From: Geothrix sp. 21YS21S-2
GTDB taxonomy: Bacteria; Acidobacteriota; Holophagae; Holophagales; Holophagaceae
Length of the DNA stretch: 64,000 nt
Assembly: GCF_030846775.1 (NCBI RefSeq)
Contig: NZ_CP132910.1
Span: 4,405,001-4,469,000, forward strand
Direction: 5' to 3'
The position numbers and the translations under genes are program-made. Below the pieces are notes generated by a model that was not told where the DNA came from, did no database searches, and was given only the letters and a program-made list of their open reading frames with translations. Positions 54,263-63,321 of the stretch are shown here, one piece after another (within the stretch, counting starts at the first letter, position 1; each line of letters starts with the position of its first letter).

Positions 54263-54706
54263 CTAGATCCAGCGCCTCACGCGCCGGGTGTAGCCGGTGT
54301 AGACCTCCCCGAAGATCCTCTGGAGCCGCGCCTCCTCGCCGGGAATGATCAGCCGGTCCAGGAGCCCCGCCAGCACCGGCACCAGGACAAGCACCCACAG
54401 GGAATCCAGCAGGAGGGCGAAGCCCGTGAGCAGGATCACCAGGCTCAAATACATCGGGTTGCGGGTGAAGCGGTAGGGACCGTCCTCCACCATGGCGGTG
54501 GGGGTCCCGTGGGGTTCGGGCGTCGTGCGGTGGCGGCGGAAGGTGAGCAGGGCCCAGGCGGCCAGGACCAGGGGCAGGACCAGGAGCAGGATCGTGAGCG
54601 GAGTCCGGAAAGGGAAGGGGCCCAGGTTCAGGGGGTGGAACCTCCCGGCAGCCCAGCCAGCCAACAGGCATGTGGAGAAGAGGATCGGCGGCAGCGGCGG
54701 TCTCAT
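54263..54706 (-). CDS. Isoprenylcysteine carboxyl methyltransferase-like membrane protein
   Basis: A 147-residue membrane protein with about four helices and the ICMT/PEMT signature GPYRFTRNPMYLSL (about 77-90), then EEARLQRIFGEVYTGYTRRVRRW. It would methylate a small lipid or protein-linked substrate with SAM; the bacterial target is unknown. It starts at 54706 and is transcribed alone. Confidence 0.83.
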   Translation of the reverse strand: MRPPLPPILFSTCLLAGWAAGRFHPLNLGPFPFRTPLTILLLVLPLVLAAWALLTFRRHRTTPEPHGTPTAMVEDGPYRFTRNPMYLSLVILLTGFALLLDSLWVLVLVPVLAGLLDRLIIPGEEARLQRIFGEVYTGYTRRVRRWI

Positions 54707-54798
54707 GGCGGTCCCCCTTGAAGGTTCGACAGTCTAACGGAGGAAGGGCCACCACCGGGAACTTCCCGGCGGCGGCCCTTCCCGCGATGTTCGCTGGC

Positions 54799-54963
54799 TT
54801 ATTCCTGGACCGGGGCGGTGTCCTGCCCCTCTTCCGGAACCTGGGCCTCGCCTTCGGCGGGGGCCAGATCCTTTTGCAGCTTCTTGGCACGCTTCTCTTC
54901 CTGCTTGCGCTGCCTGTCCAGGTCCTTGAGCCGCTTGTCGCGCTGGTAGTTCACTCTGGCCAT
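54799..54963 (-). CDS. Small highly charged protein downstream of csp
   Basis: A 54-residue protein with a basic N-terminal half (MARVNYQRDKRLKDLDRQRK) and an acidic, Gln/Glu/Pro-rich tail. The KRxKxxxRQRKQEEKR type of sequence is typical of small conserved proteins of unknown function found near cold-shock genes. ATG at 54963 has GGAG upstream. It follows csp on the same strand but an intrinsic terminator lies between them, so part of its expression may be read-through. Confidence 0.7.
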   Translation of the reverse strand: MARVNYQRDKRLKDLDRQRKQEEKRAKKLQKDLAPAEGEAQVPEEGQDTAPVQE

Positions 54964-54974
54964 GGGGACTCCTG

Positions 54975-55011
54975 AAAAAAACAGGCCCGCCACCTGTAGC
55001 AGGGGCGGGCC
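54975..55011 (-). terminator. Rho-independent terminator of csp
   Basis: On the minus strand GGCCCGCC, a 12-base loop and GGCGGGCC are followed by TGTTTTTTT. It starts 20 bp after the csp stop and is a textbook intrinsic terminator, lying between csp and the small charged-protein gene. Confidence 0.9.
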
Positions 55012-55030
55012 GGAACCGGATTACGCCGGA

Positions 55031-55234
55031 CTAGAGCTTGGTGACGTTGATCGCCTGGGGGCCCTTCTGGCCCTGTCCGCTCTCGAAGCTCACGCGCTGG
55101 TTCTCGTCCAGCGTCTTGAAGCCCGAACCCTGGATGGCGGTGTGATGGACGAACAGGTCAGCGCCACCACCATCGGGGGTGATGAAGCCGAAACCCTTTT
55201 CAGCGTTGAACCACTTAACAGTACCTTGAGCCAT
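55031..55234 (-). CDS. csp: Cold-shock protein (CspA family)
   Basis: A 67-residue single CSD, an RNA/ssDNA chaperone. RNP1 KGFGFITP and RNP2 LFVHHTAI are both present, and the N-terminus [13 protein letters not shown] is canonical. The region upstream (55235 to about 55400) is long and AT-richer, consistent with an extended 5' leader as in cspA-type genes. A strong terminator follows. Stop at 55031. Confidence 0.95.
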   Translation of the reverse strand: MAQGTVKWFNAEKGFGFITPDGGGADLFVHHTAIQGSGFKTLDENQRVSFESGQGQKGPQAINVTKL

Positions 55235-55484
55235 TGGAGATCCTGAAGTTGTCTCGAATTTAAGCGCTGTGTGCGAGTCGAGACAGTGGCCGGCCCAGCG
55301 TAGATTACCCACGACGTATGGATTCTCTAGGATCATCATGACGTACTTCCACCGCGAAACCAGAAATTCGTACCGGATTTTGCAATTATTTTTAACCACT
55401 ACATCTGAAGAAGGTTAGATGTCCCTGGTTTTTTGCGGGGATATCCGGATGCGGGGGACTATCCTTCCAGCAAAGGAAGCCCCC

Positions 55485-55697
55485 ATGACCGATCTCCGGG
55501 AAATCTCCCTTCCAAGGCCCACCGTGCCCGCCTGGAACCTCAAGCGCGTGGAGCACTACGCGCTGATCATGCTGAACAGCATGGCGGCCGGCGGCAGCTC
55601 GGGCCTCAGCGACGGCGACATCGACTTCGCCATCGACGTGGCCGAGCGCCTGGCCCGCAAGCTTGCCGAACGCGGACACATCCAGGAACACGAATAG
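55485..55697 (+). CDS. Small conserved hypothetical protein
   Basis: A 70-residue protein beginning MTDLREISLPRPTVPAWNLK. The C-terminal half (LSDGDIDFAIDVAERLARKL) is an amphipathic helix. No family is recognised. The ATG at 55485 has AAGGAAG upstream. It ends 3 bp from the stop of the convergent rlmF gene. Confidence 0.55.
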   Translation: MTDLREISLPRPTVPAWNLKRVEHYALIMLNSMAAGGSSGLSDGDIDFAIDVAERLARKLAERGHIQEHE

Positions 55698-55700
55698 GCT

Positions 55701-56609
55701 TCAGAAGCCCCAGGCGACGATCCGGCTGCGCTTCTGCCCCTGGCTCATCTCCACGACCCGCACCCGGCCCGCCCCGGCCCGGCGCAGGGCGGCCTGCACC
55801 GGGGGGAGGCTGGCGGACTTGGACAGGAGGCTGGTGAACCAGCGGCAGCAGTCCGGCCGCTCGGCGCTCTCCTCCACCATCCGGCCCACGAAGGCCACCT
55901 CCCCGCCCTCGCACCAGAGCTCGGCGCCCTGGCCCCCGAAGTTCAGCACCGGCGCGGAGGACCGTCCCAGGTTGCGCCACTTGCGCTGGGTCCCCTCCCT
56001 TGCCTCGGCCGGGGAGCCGTGGAAGGGCGGATTGCACATGCAGGCCTCGAACGTCTCGCCCGGCAGCACGACCCCGGCCAGGATCCGCCGCGGGTCCTTC
56101 TGGAGGCGGAGCTCGATCGCGTCCTCCAGGCCCGGGTTGGCCGCGAGGATGGCGCGGGCGCTGGCCAGGGCCGCGGGGTCGATGTCCGTGCCCAGGAAGG
56201 TCCAGCCGTACTCCCGGTGGCCCACCAGGGGATAGATGGCGTTGGCCCCAACCCCCACGTCCAGGATCCGGACCCCGGGACCCCGGGGGGGGGACCCGCC
56301 CGTGGCCAGGAGGTCGGCCAGGTGGTGCAGGTAGTCGGCCCGCCCCGGGACGGGGGGGCACAGGAAGCCTCCGGGTAGATCCCAGCCCCGGATCCCGTAG
56401 GCCGAAGCCAGGAGGGCCCGGTTCAGGGTGCGCACGGCCGCGGGGTCCGCGAAGTCGATGGTGGGTTCCCCCAGGGGATTGGGCCGGAGGAAGGGGGACA
56501 GCTCCGGGCAGGCCTCCACCAGGGCCGGGATGTCGTAGCGTTCACGGTGGCGGTTTCGGGGATGGAGCCCCGGTTTGGCACCGGTTCCAGGGACGGTCTT
56601 TCGAATCAT
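55701..56609 (-). CDS. rlmF: 23S rRNA (adenine-N6)-methyltransferase RlmF
   Basis: A 302-residue SAM methyltransferase that modifies A1618 of 23S rRNA in the E. coli system. An N-terminal basic segment, the SAM motif [12 protein letters not shown], and the catalytic CNPPFHGS (NPPF) are visible, and [14 protein letters not shown]-type spacing matches RlmF. The ATG at 56609 gives the family length; an upstream in-frame ATG at 56723 would add unrelated residues. Ribosome site is weak. Confidence 0.88.
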   Translation of the reverse strand: MIRKTVPGTGAKPGLHPRNRHRERYDIPALVEACPELSPFLRPNPLGEPTIDFADPAAVRTLNRALLASAYGIRGWDLPGGFLCPPVPGRADYLHHLADLLATGGSPPRGPGVRILDVGVGANAIYPLVGHREYGWTFLGTDIDPAALASARAILAANPGLEDAIELRLQKDPRRILAGVVLPGETFEACMCNPPFHGSPAEAREGTQRKWRNLGRSSAPVLNFGGQGAELWCEGGEVAFVGRMVEESAERPDCCRWFTSLLSKSASLPPVQAALRRAGAGRVRVVEMSQGQKRSRIVAWGF

Positions 56610-56818
56610 GGGCGGGGTCTCGAGGTGGGCGGTCCGGAGGGACCCTGGTGGGGGATCACCTCCGCCCAACCTTAACCAGATAAATGGGCTGGTTGGGAAT
56701 TCCCTGCATCGGGCATGTTGCAAGGGACCGAAGTTCGGATAAACTGTGAACGAGATAATACCAGCAGTTCATATGCAAGTTGGCCCGTCAATCACCCGCC
56801 CTGCTGAGGGGATCACGA

Positions 56819-57088
56819 ATGGCTTTGGACACGACCTCTGTTGCTCCGAAGATCCGCGAGTACATCGCGAGAAACTTCCTCTTCAGCGACCAGGGCTACG
56901 GCTACGGCGACGAGTCCTCCTTCCTCGAGGAGGGGATCATCGATTCCCTGGGGATCATCGAACTGGTCTCCTTCGTCGAGAAGGAGTTCGGCATCTCCGT
57001 GAGCGACAGCGAGCTGCTGCCCGACAATTTCGATTCGGTGGCGAAGCTGAGCGCGTACGTGGCGGGCAAGTCGCTAAAGGCCTCCTGA
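56819..57088 (+). CDS. Acyl carrier protein
   Basis: An 89-residue carrier with the phosphopantetheine-attachment Ser in IDSLG (S43) and an acidic helix II (ELVSFVEKEFGISV). It is not beside fabD/fabG, so it is probably a dedicated carrier. The AMP-ligase gene starts 13 bp downstream, and its products would be loaded onto this carrier. The ATG at 56819 has GAGGGG upstream. First gene of the biosynthetic cluster. Confidence 0.9.
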   Translation: MALDTTSVAPKIREYIARNFLFSDQGYGYGDESSFLEEGIIDSLGIIELVSFVEKEFGISVSDSELLPDNFDSVAKLSAYVAGKSLKAS

Positions 57089-57101
57089 GGGGGGCGCGCC
57101 C

Positions 57102-58616
57102 ATGCTGGTCCATCAATTCCTCTCGGCTGCGGCAGCCCGCCTACCTGACAAGGTCGCGCTGGTGTGCGGCAAGCAGCGGGTCACCTACGCGGAGCTGGAG
57201 GAGATGTCCAACCGCCTGGGCCGTGCCCTGACGGAAGGCGGCGTCGGCCGGGGGGACCGGGTGGCCATCCACCTGCACAACTCGGTGGAAGCGGTGGCGG
57301 GGATCTTCGGGACCCTGAAGGCCGGCGGAACCTTCGTCTTCATCAACGCCTCCACCAAGCTGGACAAGTTGAAGTTCATCCTCAACAACTGCCGTGCCTC
57401 GGCGCTGCTCATGGACGAGCGGGTGGTGGGCTTCCAGGACCTCTGGTCCGACGTCCCTTCCCTGATCCTGGGCGTGTCCTGTTTCTCCACCCGCCCGGCG
57501 GAGGGCCGCGTCCGGACCTTCGAGGAGATCCAGTCGGAGGCCTCCGGGGCGCCCCTGCCCATCGTCAACATCGACCTGGACCTGGCCTGCCTGGTGTACA
57601 CCTCCGGCAGCACCGGCGAGCCCAAGGGCGTCATGTGCGACCACAGCAACGTGGACTTCGCCTCGACCTCGATCATCACCTACCTGGAGAACCGCGAGGA
57701 GGACGTCGTCCTGGGCGTGCTGCCGCTCTCCTTCGACTACGGCCTCTACCAGCTCCTGATGACCGTCAAGTTCGGCGGGACGCTGGTGCTGGAGCGCAGC
57801 TTCACCTATCCTGCCCTGATCCTCCAGCGGATCCAGGAGGAGCGCGTCACGGGCCTCCCCGGCGTGCCCACCATCTTCGCGATGATCCTGGCCCTGGACC
57901 GCAGCTCCTTCGACCTCTCCAGCCTGCGCTACCTCACCAACACCGCCGCGGCGCTGCCGCCCAGCCACATCCAGGACCTGCGGGCCGCGTTCCCGGGCAC
58001 CACCCTCTATTCGATGTACGGCCTCACCGAGACCAAGCGCACCCTCTACCTCCCGCCTTCGGAACTGGATGCCAGGCCCGGCTCGGTGGGCATCCCCATC
58101 CCCGGCACCGAGGCGTGGCTCGAGGACGGCACGGGCCGGAGGCTGGGTCCGGGCGAGACCGGCGAACTGGTGGTGCGGGGCCGCCACGTGATGCGGGGCT
58201 ACTGGGAGGCCCCCGAGGCCACCGCCCGCCGCTACCGGCCCGGCCCGATCCCCGGCGAGCGCCTCTGCTACTCCGGCGACCTCTTCCGGACGGACGCGGA
58301 CGGCTTCTTCTATTTCGTGGGCCGCCAGGACGACATCATCAAGAGCCGGGGCGAGAAGGTCCCGCCCAAGGAGGTGGAGAACGTGCTCCACATGCTGCCC
58401 GGGGTGCTGGCCGCCGTGGTGGGCGTTCCCGATCCCATGGCCGGGCAGGTGATCAAGGCGTGCGTCGTCTGCACGGGCGCCAAGCTGACGGAGGCCGAGG
58501 TCATCGCCCATTGCCGCCGGCATCTGGAGGACTTCATGGTGCCGAGGTACGTCGAGTTCATGGCGGAACTTCCCATGACCTCCTCCGGGAAGATCAGCAA
58601 GCTCGGGTTGGTCTAG
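57102..58616 (+). CDS. Acyl/amino-acyl AMP-dependent ligase (ANL superfamily)
   Basis: A 504-residue adenylate-forming enzyme. Core motifs: YTSGSTGEPKGVM (P-loop, about 166-178), YGLTE with the hinge segment, SGDLFRTD, and the C-terminal catalytic Lys in TSSGKISK. It activates a carboxylic acid as the acyl-AMP, then transfers it to CoA or to the adjacent ACP. The substrate pocket cannot be read reliably. It resembles ligases found with asnB and ACP genes in some exosortase-associated loci. The asnB gene starts directly after its stop. Confidence 0.9.
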   Translation: MLVHQFLSAAAARLPDKVALVCGKQRVTYAELEEMSNRLGRALTEGGVGRGDRVAIHLHNSVEAVAGIFGTLKAGGTFVFINASTKLDKLKFILNNCRASALLMDERVVGFQDLWSDVPSLILGVSCFSTRPAEGRVRTFEEIQSEASGAPLPIVNIDLDLACLVYTSGSTGEPKGVMCDHSNVDFASTSIITYLENREEDVVLGVLPLSFDYGLYQLLMTVKFGGTLVLERSFTYPALILQRIQEERVTGLPGVPTIFAMILALDRSSFDLSSLRYLTNTAAALPPSHIQDLRAAFPGTTLYSMYGLTETKRTLYLPPSELDARPGSVGIPIPGTEAWLEDGTGRRLGPGETGELVVRGRHVMRGYWEAPEATARRYRPGPIPGERLCYSGDLFRTDADGFFYFVGRQDDIIKSRGEKVPPKEVENVLHMLPGVLAAVVGVPDPMAGQVIKACVVCTGAKLTEAEVIAHCRRHLEDFMVPRYVEFMAELPMTSSGKISKLGLV

Positions 58617-60590
58617 ATGTGCGGCGTGGTCGGCTTCTGCGGCCTGGGGGCATCGGCCCCGGCCGAGGCTTCGGTGCTGCGCGCCATGCTGGGGACCATC
58701 CGCCACCGCGGCCCCGACCAGTTCGGCATCTATCTGGACGGCCGGACCGGCCTGGGCAACGCCCGGCTCAGCATCATCGACCTGAGCACCGGCCAGCAGC
58801 CCATCTCCAACGAGGACGGGACCCTCTGGATCGTCTTCAACGGCGAGATCTTCAACCACCCCGAGCTCCGCGAGGAGCTGGAGGCCCTGGGCCACCGCTA
58901 CGCCACCTCCTGCGACACCGAGACGGTCCTCCACGCCTATGAGGAGTACGGCCCCCGGTGCCTGTCGAAGTTCAACGGCCAGTTCGCCATCGCCATCTGG
59001 GACACCGTGAAGCGGACCCTGTTCCTGGCCCGGGACCGCCTCGGGGTGCGGCCCCTCTTCTACGCCGAGGCCGGGGGAAGCCTGGTCTTCGGCTCGGAGA
59101 TCAAGGCCGTCCTCGCCCACCCGGCGGTGGCGGCGGAGGCGGATCCCGCCGCCCTGGACGAGATCTTCACCTACTGGAGCACCCTGTCGCCCCGCACCTT
59201 CTTCAAGGGCGTGCGGGAGCTGCCGCCGGGCAACTTCATGCTGGTCAGGGACGGCCGCGTGGCCATCGAGCCCTGGTGGGAACTCACCTTCCCCGAGCCG
59301 GGCCCGGTCCGGTCCGTGGAGGACTGCGCCGCCGAGCTGCGGGAGCTCCTCATCGACGCCACCCGGCTGCGCCTCCGGGCGGACGTGCCCGTGGGGGCCT
59401 ACCTCAGCGGGGGGCTCGATTCCTCCACCATCACGGCCATCATCCGCACCTTCACCACCAACCCGCTGGAGACCTTCTCCATCGCCTTCGACGACCCGGC
59501 CTTCGACGAGAGCGGCTTCCAGGCCAGCATGGCGAAGTCCCTGGGGACGAACCACCACGTGGTCCGCGCGAGCCACGCCGACATCGGGCGGATCTTCCCG
59601 GAGGTCGTCTGGCACGCCGAGACGCCCCTCATGCGGACGTCCCCGGCGCCCATGTTCCTGCTTTCGGGGCTCGTGCGGCGGAAGAACTTCAAGGTCGTGC
59701 TCACCGGCGAGGGCGCCGACGAGTTCATGGCAGGCTACGACCTCTTCAAGGAGGCCAAGATCCGCCGCTTCTGGGCGGCCCGGCCCGATTCGAAGATGCG
59801 CCAGGACCTGTTCAGCCGCATCTACCCCTGGATCGCGGGCCTCACCAAGGGCAACGCGAACTACGCCTCGGCCTTCTTCGGCATGGGCCTTTCCGAGACG
59901 GACGCCCGGGACTATTCCCACGCCATCCGCTGGCGCACCACTTCCCGGGCCAAGCGCTTCTTCAGCGCCGGCTTCCTGGAGCGTGCGGGAGGGACACGCG
60001 GCCCCGCCTACCCGGACGGCTTCGACGGGTGGGACCCGCTCCACCAGGCCCAGTACCTGGAGATATCCATCTTCCTGTCCCAGTACCTCCTGTCGTCCCA
60101 GAGCGACCGCATGGCCATGGGCCATTCCGTCGAGGGGCGGTTCCCGTTCCTCGACTACCGCATGGTGGAGTTCTGCAACCGCCTCCCCCCCGCCCTCAAG
60201 CTCCAGGGGCTGACCGAGAAGTTCCTGCTCAAGGAGGTGAGCCGCGAGTGGCTGCCCCCGGAGATCACGGACCGGCCCAAGCAGCCCTTCCGGGCCCCCA
60301 TCCAGCGGGCCTTTTTCGGCGATTCGGCGCCGGACTACATGGAGGAGCTCCTCTCCCCCGCCGCCGTCGCCGATACGGGGTACTTCAACCCGCGGGCCGT
60401 GGAGCACCTGGTCACCAAGCTCAAGCAGGGCCACGCCCACAGCGAGACCGACGACATGGCCCTGGCCGGCATCATCTCCACCCAGCTTCTTCACCGCCAG
60501 TTCCTTTCGGGCTTCAAGCCCTCCCCCCCCCTGGACGCCTCCGACGACGTCAAGCTCGTCGCCGGGCCCGGGGCATCGCAGCAGGACTGA
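58617..60590 (+). CDS. asnB: Glutamine-hydrolysing asparagine synthase-like amidotransferase
   Basis: A 657-residue two-domain protein: class II glutaminase with catalytic C2 (MCGVVGF) and RHRGPDQFG, then an ATP-pyrophosphatase synthetase with SGGLDSS (264-270), GEGADEFMAGY and SVEGRFPFLDYR. It delivers ammonia from Gln to an acyl-AMP. Here the acceptor may be a carrier-bound acid rather than aspartate, because it sits inside an ACP-ligase cluster. It starts immediately after the ligase stop and nadE starts 2 bp after its own stop. Confidence 0.93.
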   Translation: MCGVVGFCGLGASAPAEASVLRAMLGTIRHRGPDQFGIYLDGRTGLGNARLSIIDLSTGQQPISNEDGTLWIVFNGEIFNHPELREELEALGHRYATSCDTETVLHAYEEYGPRCLSKFNGQFAIAIWDTVKRTLFLARDRLGVRPLFYAEAGGSLVFGSEIKAVLAHPAVAAEADPAALDEIFTYWSTLSPRTFFKGVRELPPGNFMLVRDGRVAIEPWWELTFPEPGPVRSVEDCAAELRELLIDATRLRLRADVPVGAYLSGGLDSSTITAIIRTFTTNPLETFSIAFDDPAFDESGFQASMAKSLGTNHHVVRASHADIGRIFPEVVWHAETPLMRTSPAPMFLLSGLVRRKNFKVVLTGEGADEFMAGYDLFKEAKIRRFWAARPDSKMRQDLFSRIYPWIAGLTKGNANYASAFFGMGLSETDARDYSHAIRWRTTSRAKRFFSAGFLERAGGTRGPAYPDGFDGWDPLHQAQYLEISIFLSQYLLSSQSDRMAMGHSVEGRFPFLDYRMVEFCNRLPPALKLQGLTEKFLLKEVSREWLPPEITDRPKQPFRAPIQRAFFGDSAPDYMEELLSPAAVADTGYFNPRAVEHLVTKLKQGHAHSETDDMALAGIISTQLLHRQFLSGFKPSPPLDASDDVKLVAGPGASQQD

Positions 60591-60592
60591 CC

Positions 60593-61591
60593 ATGGCAAT
60601 GAACAGGCACATCCTCGACATCGATCCCGCCGCGGAGACGGACCGCATCGTGACGTGGCTCAGGGAGAACATGCGGGGCCTCCACAAGACCGGCGCCGTC
60701 ATGGGGATCAGCGGCGGCATCGACTCCTCCGTTTGCCTTGCGCTCTGCGTCAAGGCCTTCGGCCCCGAGCGCGTGGTGCCCCTCATCCTTCCCGAGAAGG
60801 ACTCGGAGCCGGCGTCGGAGGACCTGGCCCGCATGCTGGCGGCCCACTACGGCCTCACCCCCATCAAGGAGGTCATCACCCCCGCCCTGGACGGCTTCGA
60901 CTGCTACGGGCGCCGCGACGAGGCGATCGCGCGGGTGTTCCCAGAGTTCGACGCCCGCAAGGGCTACCTGGCCAAGATCGTGCTTCCGCCGGGCCTGCTG
61001 GACAACGGCACCCTGAACGTCTATTCCCTCACCATCATCACCCCGGACGGCATCGAGAAGACGGCGCGCCTTGGCCCGGCGGAGTTCGCCCAGATCGTGG
61101 CCGCATCCAACTTCAAGCAGCGCACCCGCACCGCCATGCTCTACTACCACGCCGAACTGCGGAACCACGCGGTGGTGGGCACGCCCAACAAGAACGAGCA
61201 CGACCAGGGGTTCTTCGTGAAGTTCGGCGACGGGGGCGTGGACCTCAAGCCCATCGTGCACCTCTACAAGACCCAGGTGTACCAGCTGGCGGCCCACCTG
61301 GACGTGCCGCGCATCATCCAGGAGCGCACCCCCACCTCGGACACCTACAGCGCCCCCGCCACCCAGGAGGAGTTCTTCTTCCGCATGCCCTTCGCCACCA
61401 TGGACCTGCTCTGGTACGCCCAGGAGAACGGCATCAGCCTGGAGGAGACCGCCCAGGCCCTGGACCTCTCCCCCGCGCAGGTGCGCAACGCCTTCGACGA
61501 CTTCAACCGGAAGACCCGGGCCACCCACTACCTGCGCACGCCCCCTCTGGACATGGCGGGCATGGAGCGGCCCGCCCCGGCCAGGAGCTGA
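60593..61591 (+). CDS. nadE: NAD(+) synthase-like (ammonia-dependent) enzyme
   Basis: A 332-residue N-type ATP-pyrophosphatase. It has SGGIDSS (40-46), KNEHDQGFFVKFGDGGVD and LKPIVHLYKTQV, all classical NadE motifs. The length is above that of the usual ammonia-only enzyme (~275). It lacks an N-terminal glutaminase domain and would need free ammonia, which the upstream AsnB could provide. Whether it makes NAD or another amide in this cluster is unknown. AGGA upstream of the ATG at 60593. Confidence 0.88.
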   Translation: MAMNRHILDIDPAAETDRIVTWLRENMRGLHKTGAVMGISGGIDSSVCLALCVKAFGPERVVPLILPEKDSEPASEDLARMLAAHYGLTPIKEVITPALDGFDCYGRRDEAIARVFPEFDARKGYLAKIVLPPGLLDNGTLNVYSLTIITPDGIEKTARLGPAEFAQIVAASNFKQRTRTAMLYYHAELRNHAVVGTPNKNEHDQGFFVKFGDGGVDLKPIVHLYKTQVYQLAAHLDVPRIIQERTPTSDTYSAPATQEEFFFRMPFATMDLLWYAQENGISLEETAQALDLSPAQVRNAFDDFNRKTRATHYLRTPPLDMAGMERPAPARS

Positions 61592-61599
61592 GGCTTCCC

Positions 61600-62475
61600 A
61601 TGGCCTTCCCGCGGAACCTGCGCATTGCCGCCATCGGGCTGGTGGCGGGCCTCTGCGTTTCCTGCCCCGGTACCCGACCCAAGGAGACCACCATGGCCCA
61701 CCCTCCGGTCCGCATCGTGCTCCTCCACCACAGCACGGGGGAGGAGATCTGGAAGGGCGGCGTGGCCGCCTTCGTGGAGGCCTGGAATGCCGAGCACGGC
61801 ACCGCCTACAGCATCACCGAGCAGAACTACCCCCTCGCCAAGGGGAACCACCCCCGCCTGGGCCGGCTGCTGCCCTCGCGGGTCTTCAACCTGTTCTTCC
61901 GGGACCACTACCCGTGGGAGAACTACCCCTACGACTACTGGAACCTCTGGGTGGCCCACCGCGGCGCGGCCCGGGACCGGTCCGAGGCCAACCTGGACGA
62001 CCTGGCCGGGGCCTACGACGTGATCGTGTTCAAGCACTGCTTCCCCGTGAGCTCCATCCGGGAGGACGACGGCGCCCCCTCGGCCTCGTCCCGGAAGAAG
62101 ACCCTGGCCAACTACAAGCTCCAGTACGAGGCGCTCAAGGCCCGAATGCGCGAGTACCCGGGCAAGACCTTCATCGTCTGGACCGGCGCGGCCCTCACCG
62201 AGGCCGCCACCCGCCCGGAGGACGCCGAGCGCGCGCGCCAGTTCGCCGCCTGGGTGAAGGACACCTGGGACGAGAAGGGCGACAACATCTTCGTGTGGGA
62301 CTTCCGGGACCTGGAGACCGACGGCGGCCTGTACCTGAAGCCCGGCCGTTCCGTCACGGCGGGGGATTCGCATCCGTCGGCCGAATTCGCCAGAAGGGCC
62401 GCGCCCCTCCTGGGCAAACGAATCGTGGACGTCATCGAGGGCCGGGGCGACGACTCGAGCCTCACGGGCCTCTGA
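61600..62475 (+). CDS. SGNH-hydrolase-like lipoprotein of unknown function
   Basis: A 291-residue exported protein with a lipobox-like LCVSC (C22). A globular domain beginning IVLLHHSTGEE follows, with VIVFKHCFP, FIVWTGAALTE and a late DSHPS. The blocks resemble the SGNH/GDSL fold, but the nucleophile block is atypical (HHSTG), so I cannot confirm the active site. It starts 8 bp after nadE (GAGG upstream) and precedes a methyltransferase gene by 9 bp. It would act outside the cytoplasm on the product or the cell surface. Confidence 0.6.
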   Translation: MAFPRNLRIAAIGLVAGLCVSCPGTRPKETTMAHPPVRIVLLHHSTGEEIWKGGVAAFVEAWNAEHGTAYSITEQNYPLAKGNHPRLGRLLPSRVFNLFFRDHYPWENYPYDYWNLWVAHRGAARDRSEANLDDLAGAYDVIVFKHCFPVSSIREDDGAPSASSRKKTLANYKLQYEALKARMREYPGKTFIVWTGAALTEAATRPEDAERARQFAAWVKDTWDEKGDNIFVWDFRDLETDGGLYLKPGRSVTAGDSHPSAEFARRAAPLLGKRIVDVIEGRGDDSSLTGL

Positions 62476-62484
62476 GGAGGAAAC

Positions 62485-63321
62485 ATGTCTGACGTGGATC
62501 TGGACGGGCTCAAGGCGAAGGTGGAAGCGCTCCTGGTCCCGGTCGCGGGGAGCGAGGCCGGCGCGGAGGCCGCGCGGATCATCGCCGCCGCCCGCGGCAT
62601 GGCTCCGGCGGACGCCGAGGCCCAGGTGCTGGCCTGGTCCGGGAAGCGCGCGGAAGGCGCGCCCCTGGGCCTGGTGCTCGGCAGGCAGCCCTTCCTCGGG
62701 GTCGAACTGCTCACGGGCAGCGACGTCCTGGCCGCCCGGGAGGAGACGGAGATCCTGGGGCGCGAGGTCCTGGCCGCGCTCGAGGCGGCCGGGGAGGGCG
62801 GGCTCCGCATGATCGACATGGGCTGCGGCTCGGGAAACCTGGGCTGCGCGGTGGCCGTGCTCCAGCCCCGGGTGCGGGTCTGGGCCTCCGACCTCACCGA
62901 GAGCTGCGCGGCCCTCACCCGCGAGAACGTCGGCCTGCACGGCCTGGAGGACCGCGTCCAGGTGTCGCGGGGGGACCTCTTCGAGCCTCTCAAGGGCCGG
63001 GGCCTGGAGGGCACCATGGACGTGGTAGCCATGAACCCGCCCTACATCCCTTCCACGTCCCTGGAGAAGACGCACGCCGGCCTCCTGCGCCACGAGCCCC
63101 GGGAGGCCTTCGACGGCGGCCCCTACGGCATCTCCATCGTCTCCCGCTTCCTCCAGGAGGCCCCCGCCTTCCTGAAGCCCGGGGGGCGCGTGCTGTTCGA
63201 GTTCGGACTGGGCCAGGCCCGGCTGATCCAGGCGCTGGTGGCCAAGAACCCGGCCTACGCCGGCTGCCGCTTCGCCACGGACGCGGCGGGGGAAGCCCGG
63301 GTGGCGGTCCTCACGACCTAG
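62485..63321 (+). CDS. PrmC/HemK-family SAM-dependent methyltransferase
   Basis: A 278-residue methyltransferase with motif I IDMGCGSGNLG and the NPPY motif of amide/amine N-methylases (VAMNPPYIP), followed by EPREAFDGGPYG, the classical PrmC-type block. The N-terminal helical domain is short and diverged, suggesting a substrate other than release factors. Starts 9 bp after the lipoprotein gene with GAGGAG upstream. Its 3' end overlaps the convergent KAS III gene by 11 bp. Confidence 0.83.
   Translation: MSDVDLDGLKAKVEALLVPVAGSEAGAEAARIIAAARGMAPADAEAQVLAWSGKRAEGAPLGLVLGRQPFLGVELLTGSDVLAAREETEILGREVLAALEAAGEGGLRMIDMGCGSGNLGCAVAVLQPRVRVWASDLTESCAALTRENVGLHGLEDRVQVSRGDLFEPLKGRGLEGTMDVVAMNPPYIPSTSLEKTHAGLLRHEPREAFDGGPYGISIVSRFLQEAPAFLKPGGRVLFEFGLGQARLIQALVAKNPAYAGCRFATDAAGEARVAVLTT

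Noticed and set aside
54218-54268. GTG-started fragment beginning V-D-L-R-Q-L, like the start of a LysR regulator
   Set aside because: Only about 16 codons remain; a truncated LysR gene is possible but far too short to claim.
57141-60599. Very long minus-strand open frame opposite the ligase and asnB genes
   Set aside because: A by-product of high GC content; composition is His/Gly/Gln-rich and the real genes with full motifs are on the plus strand.
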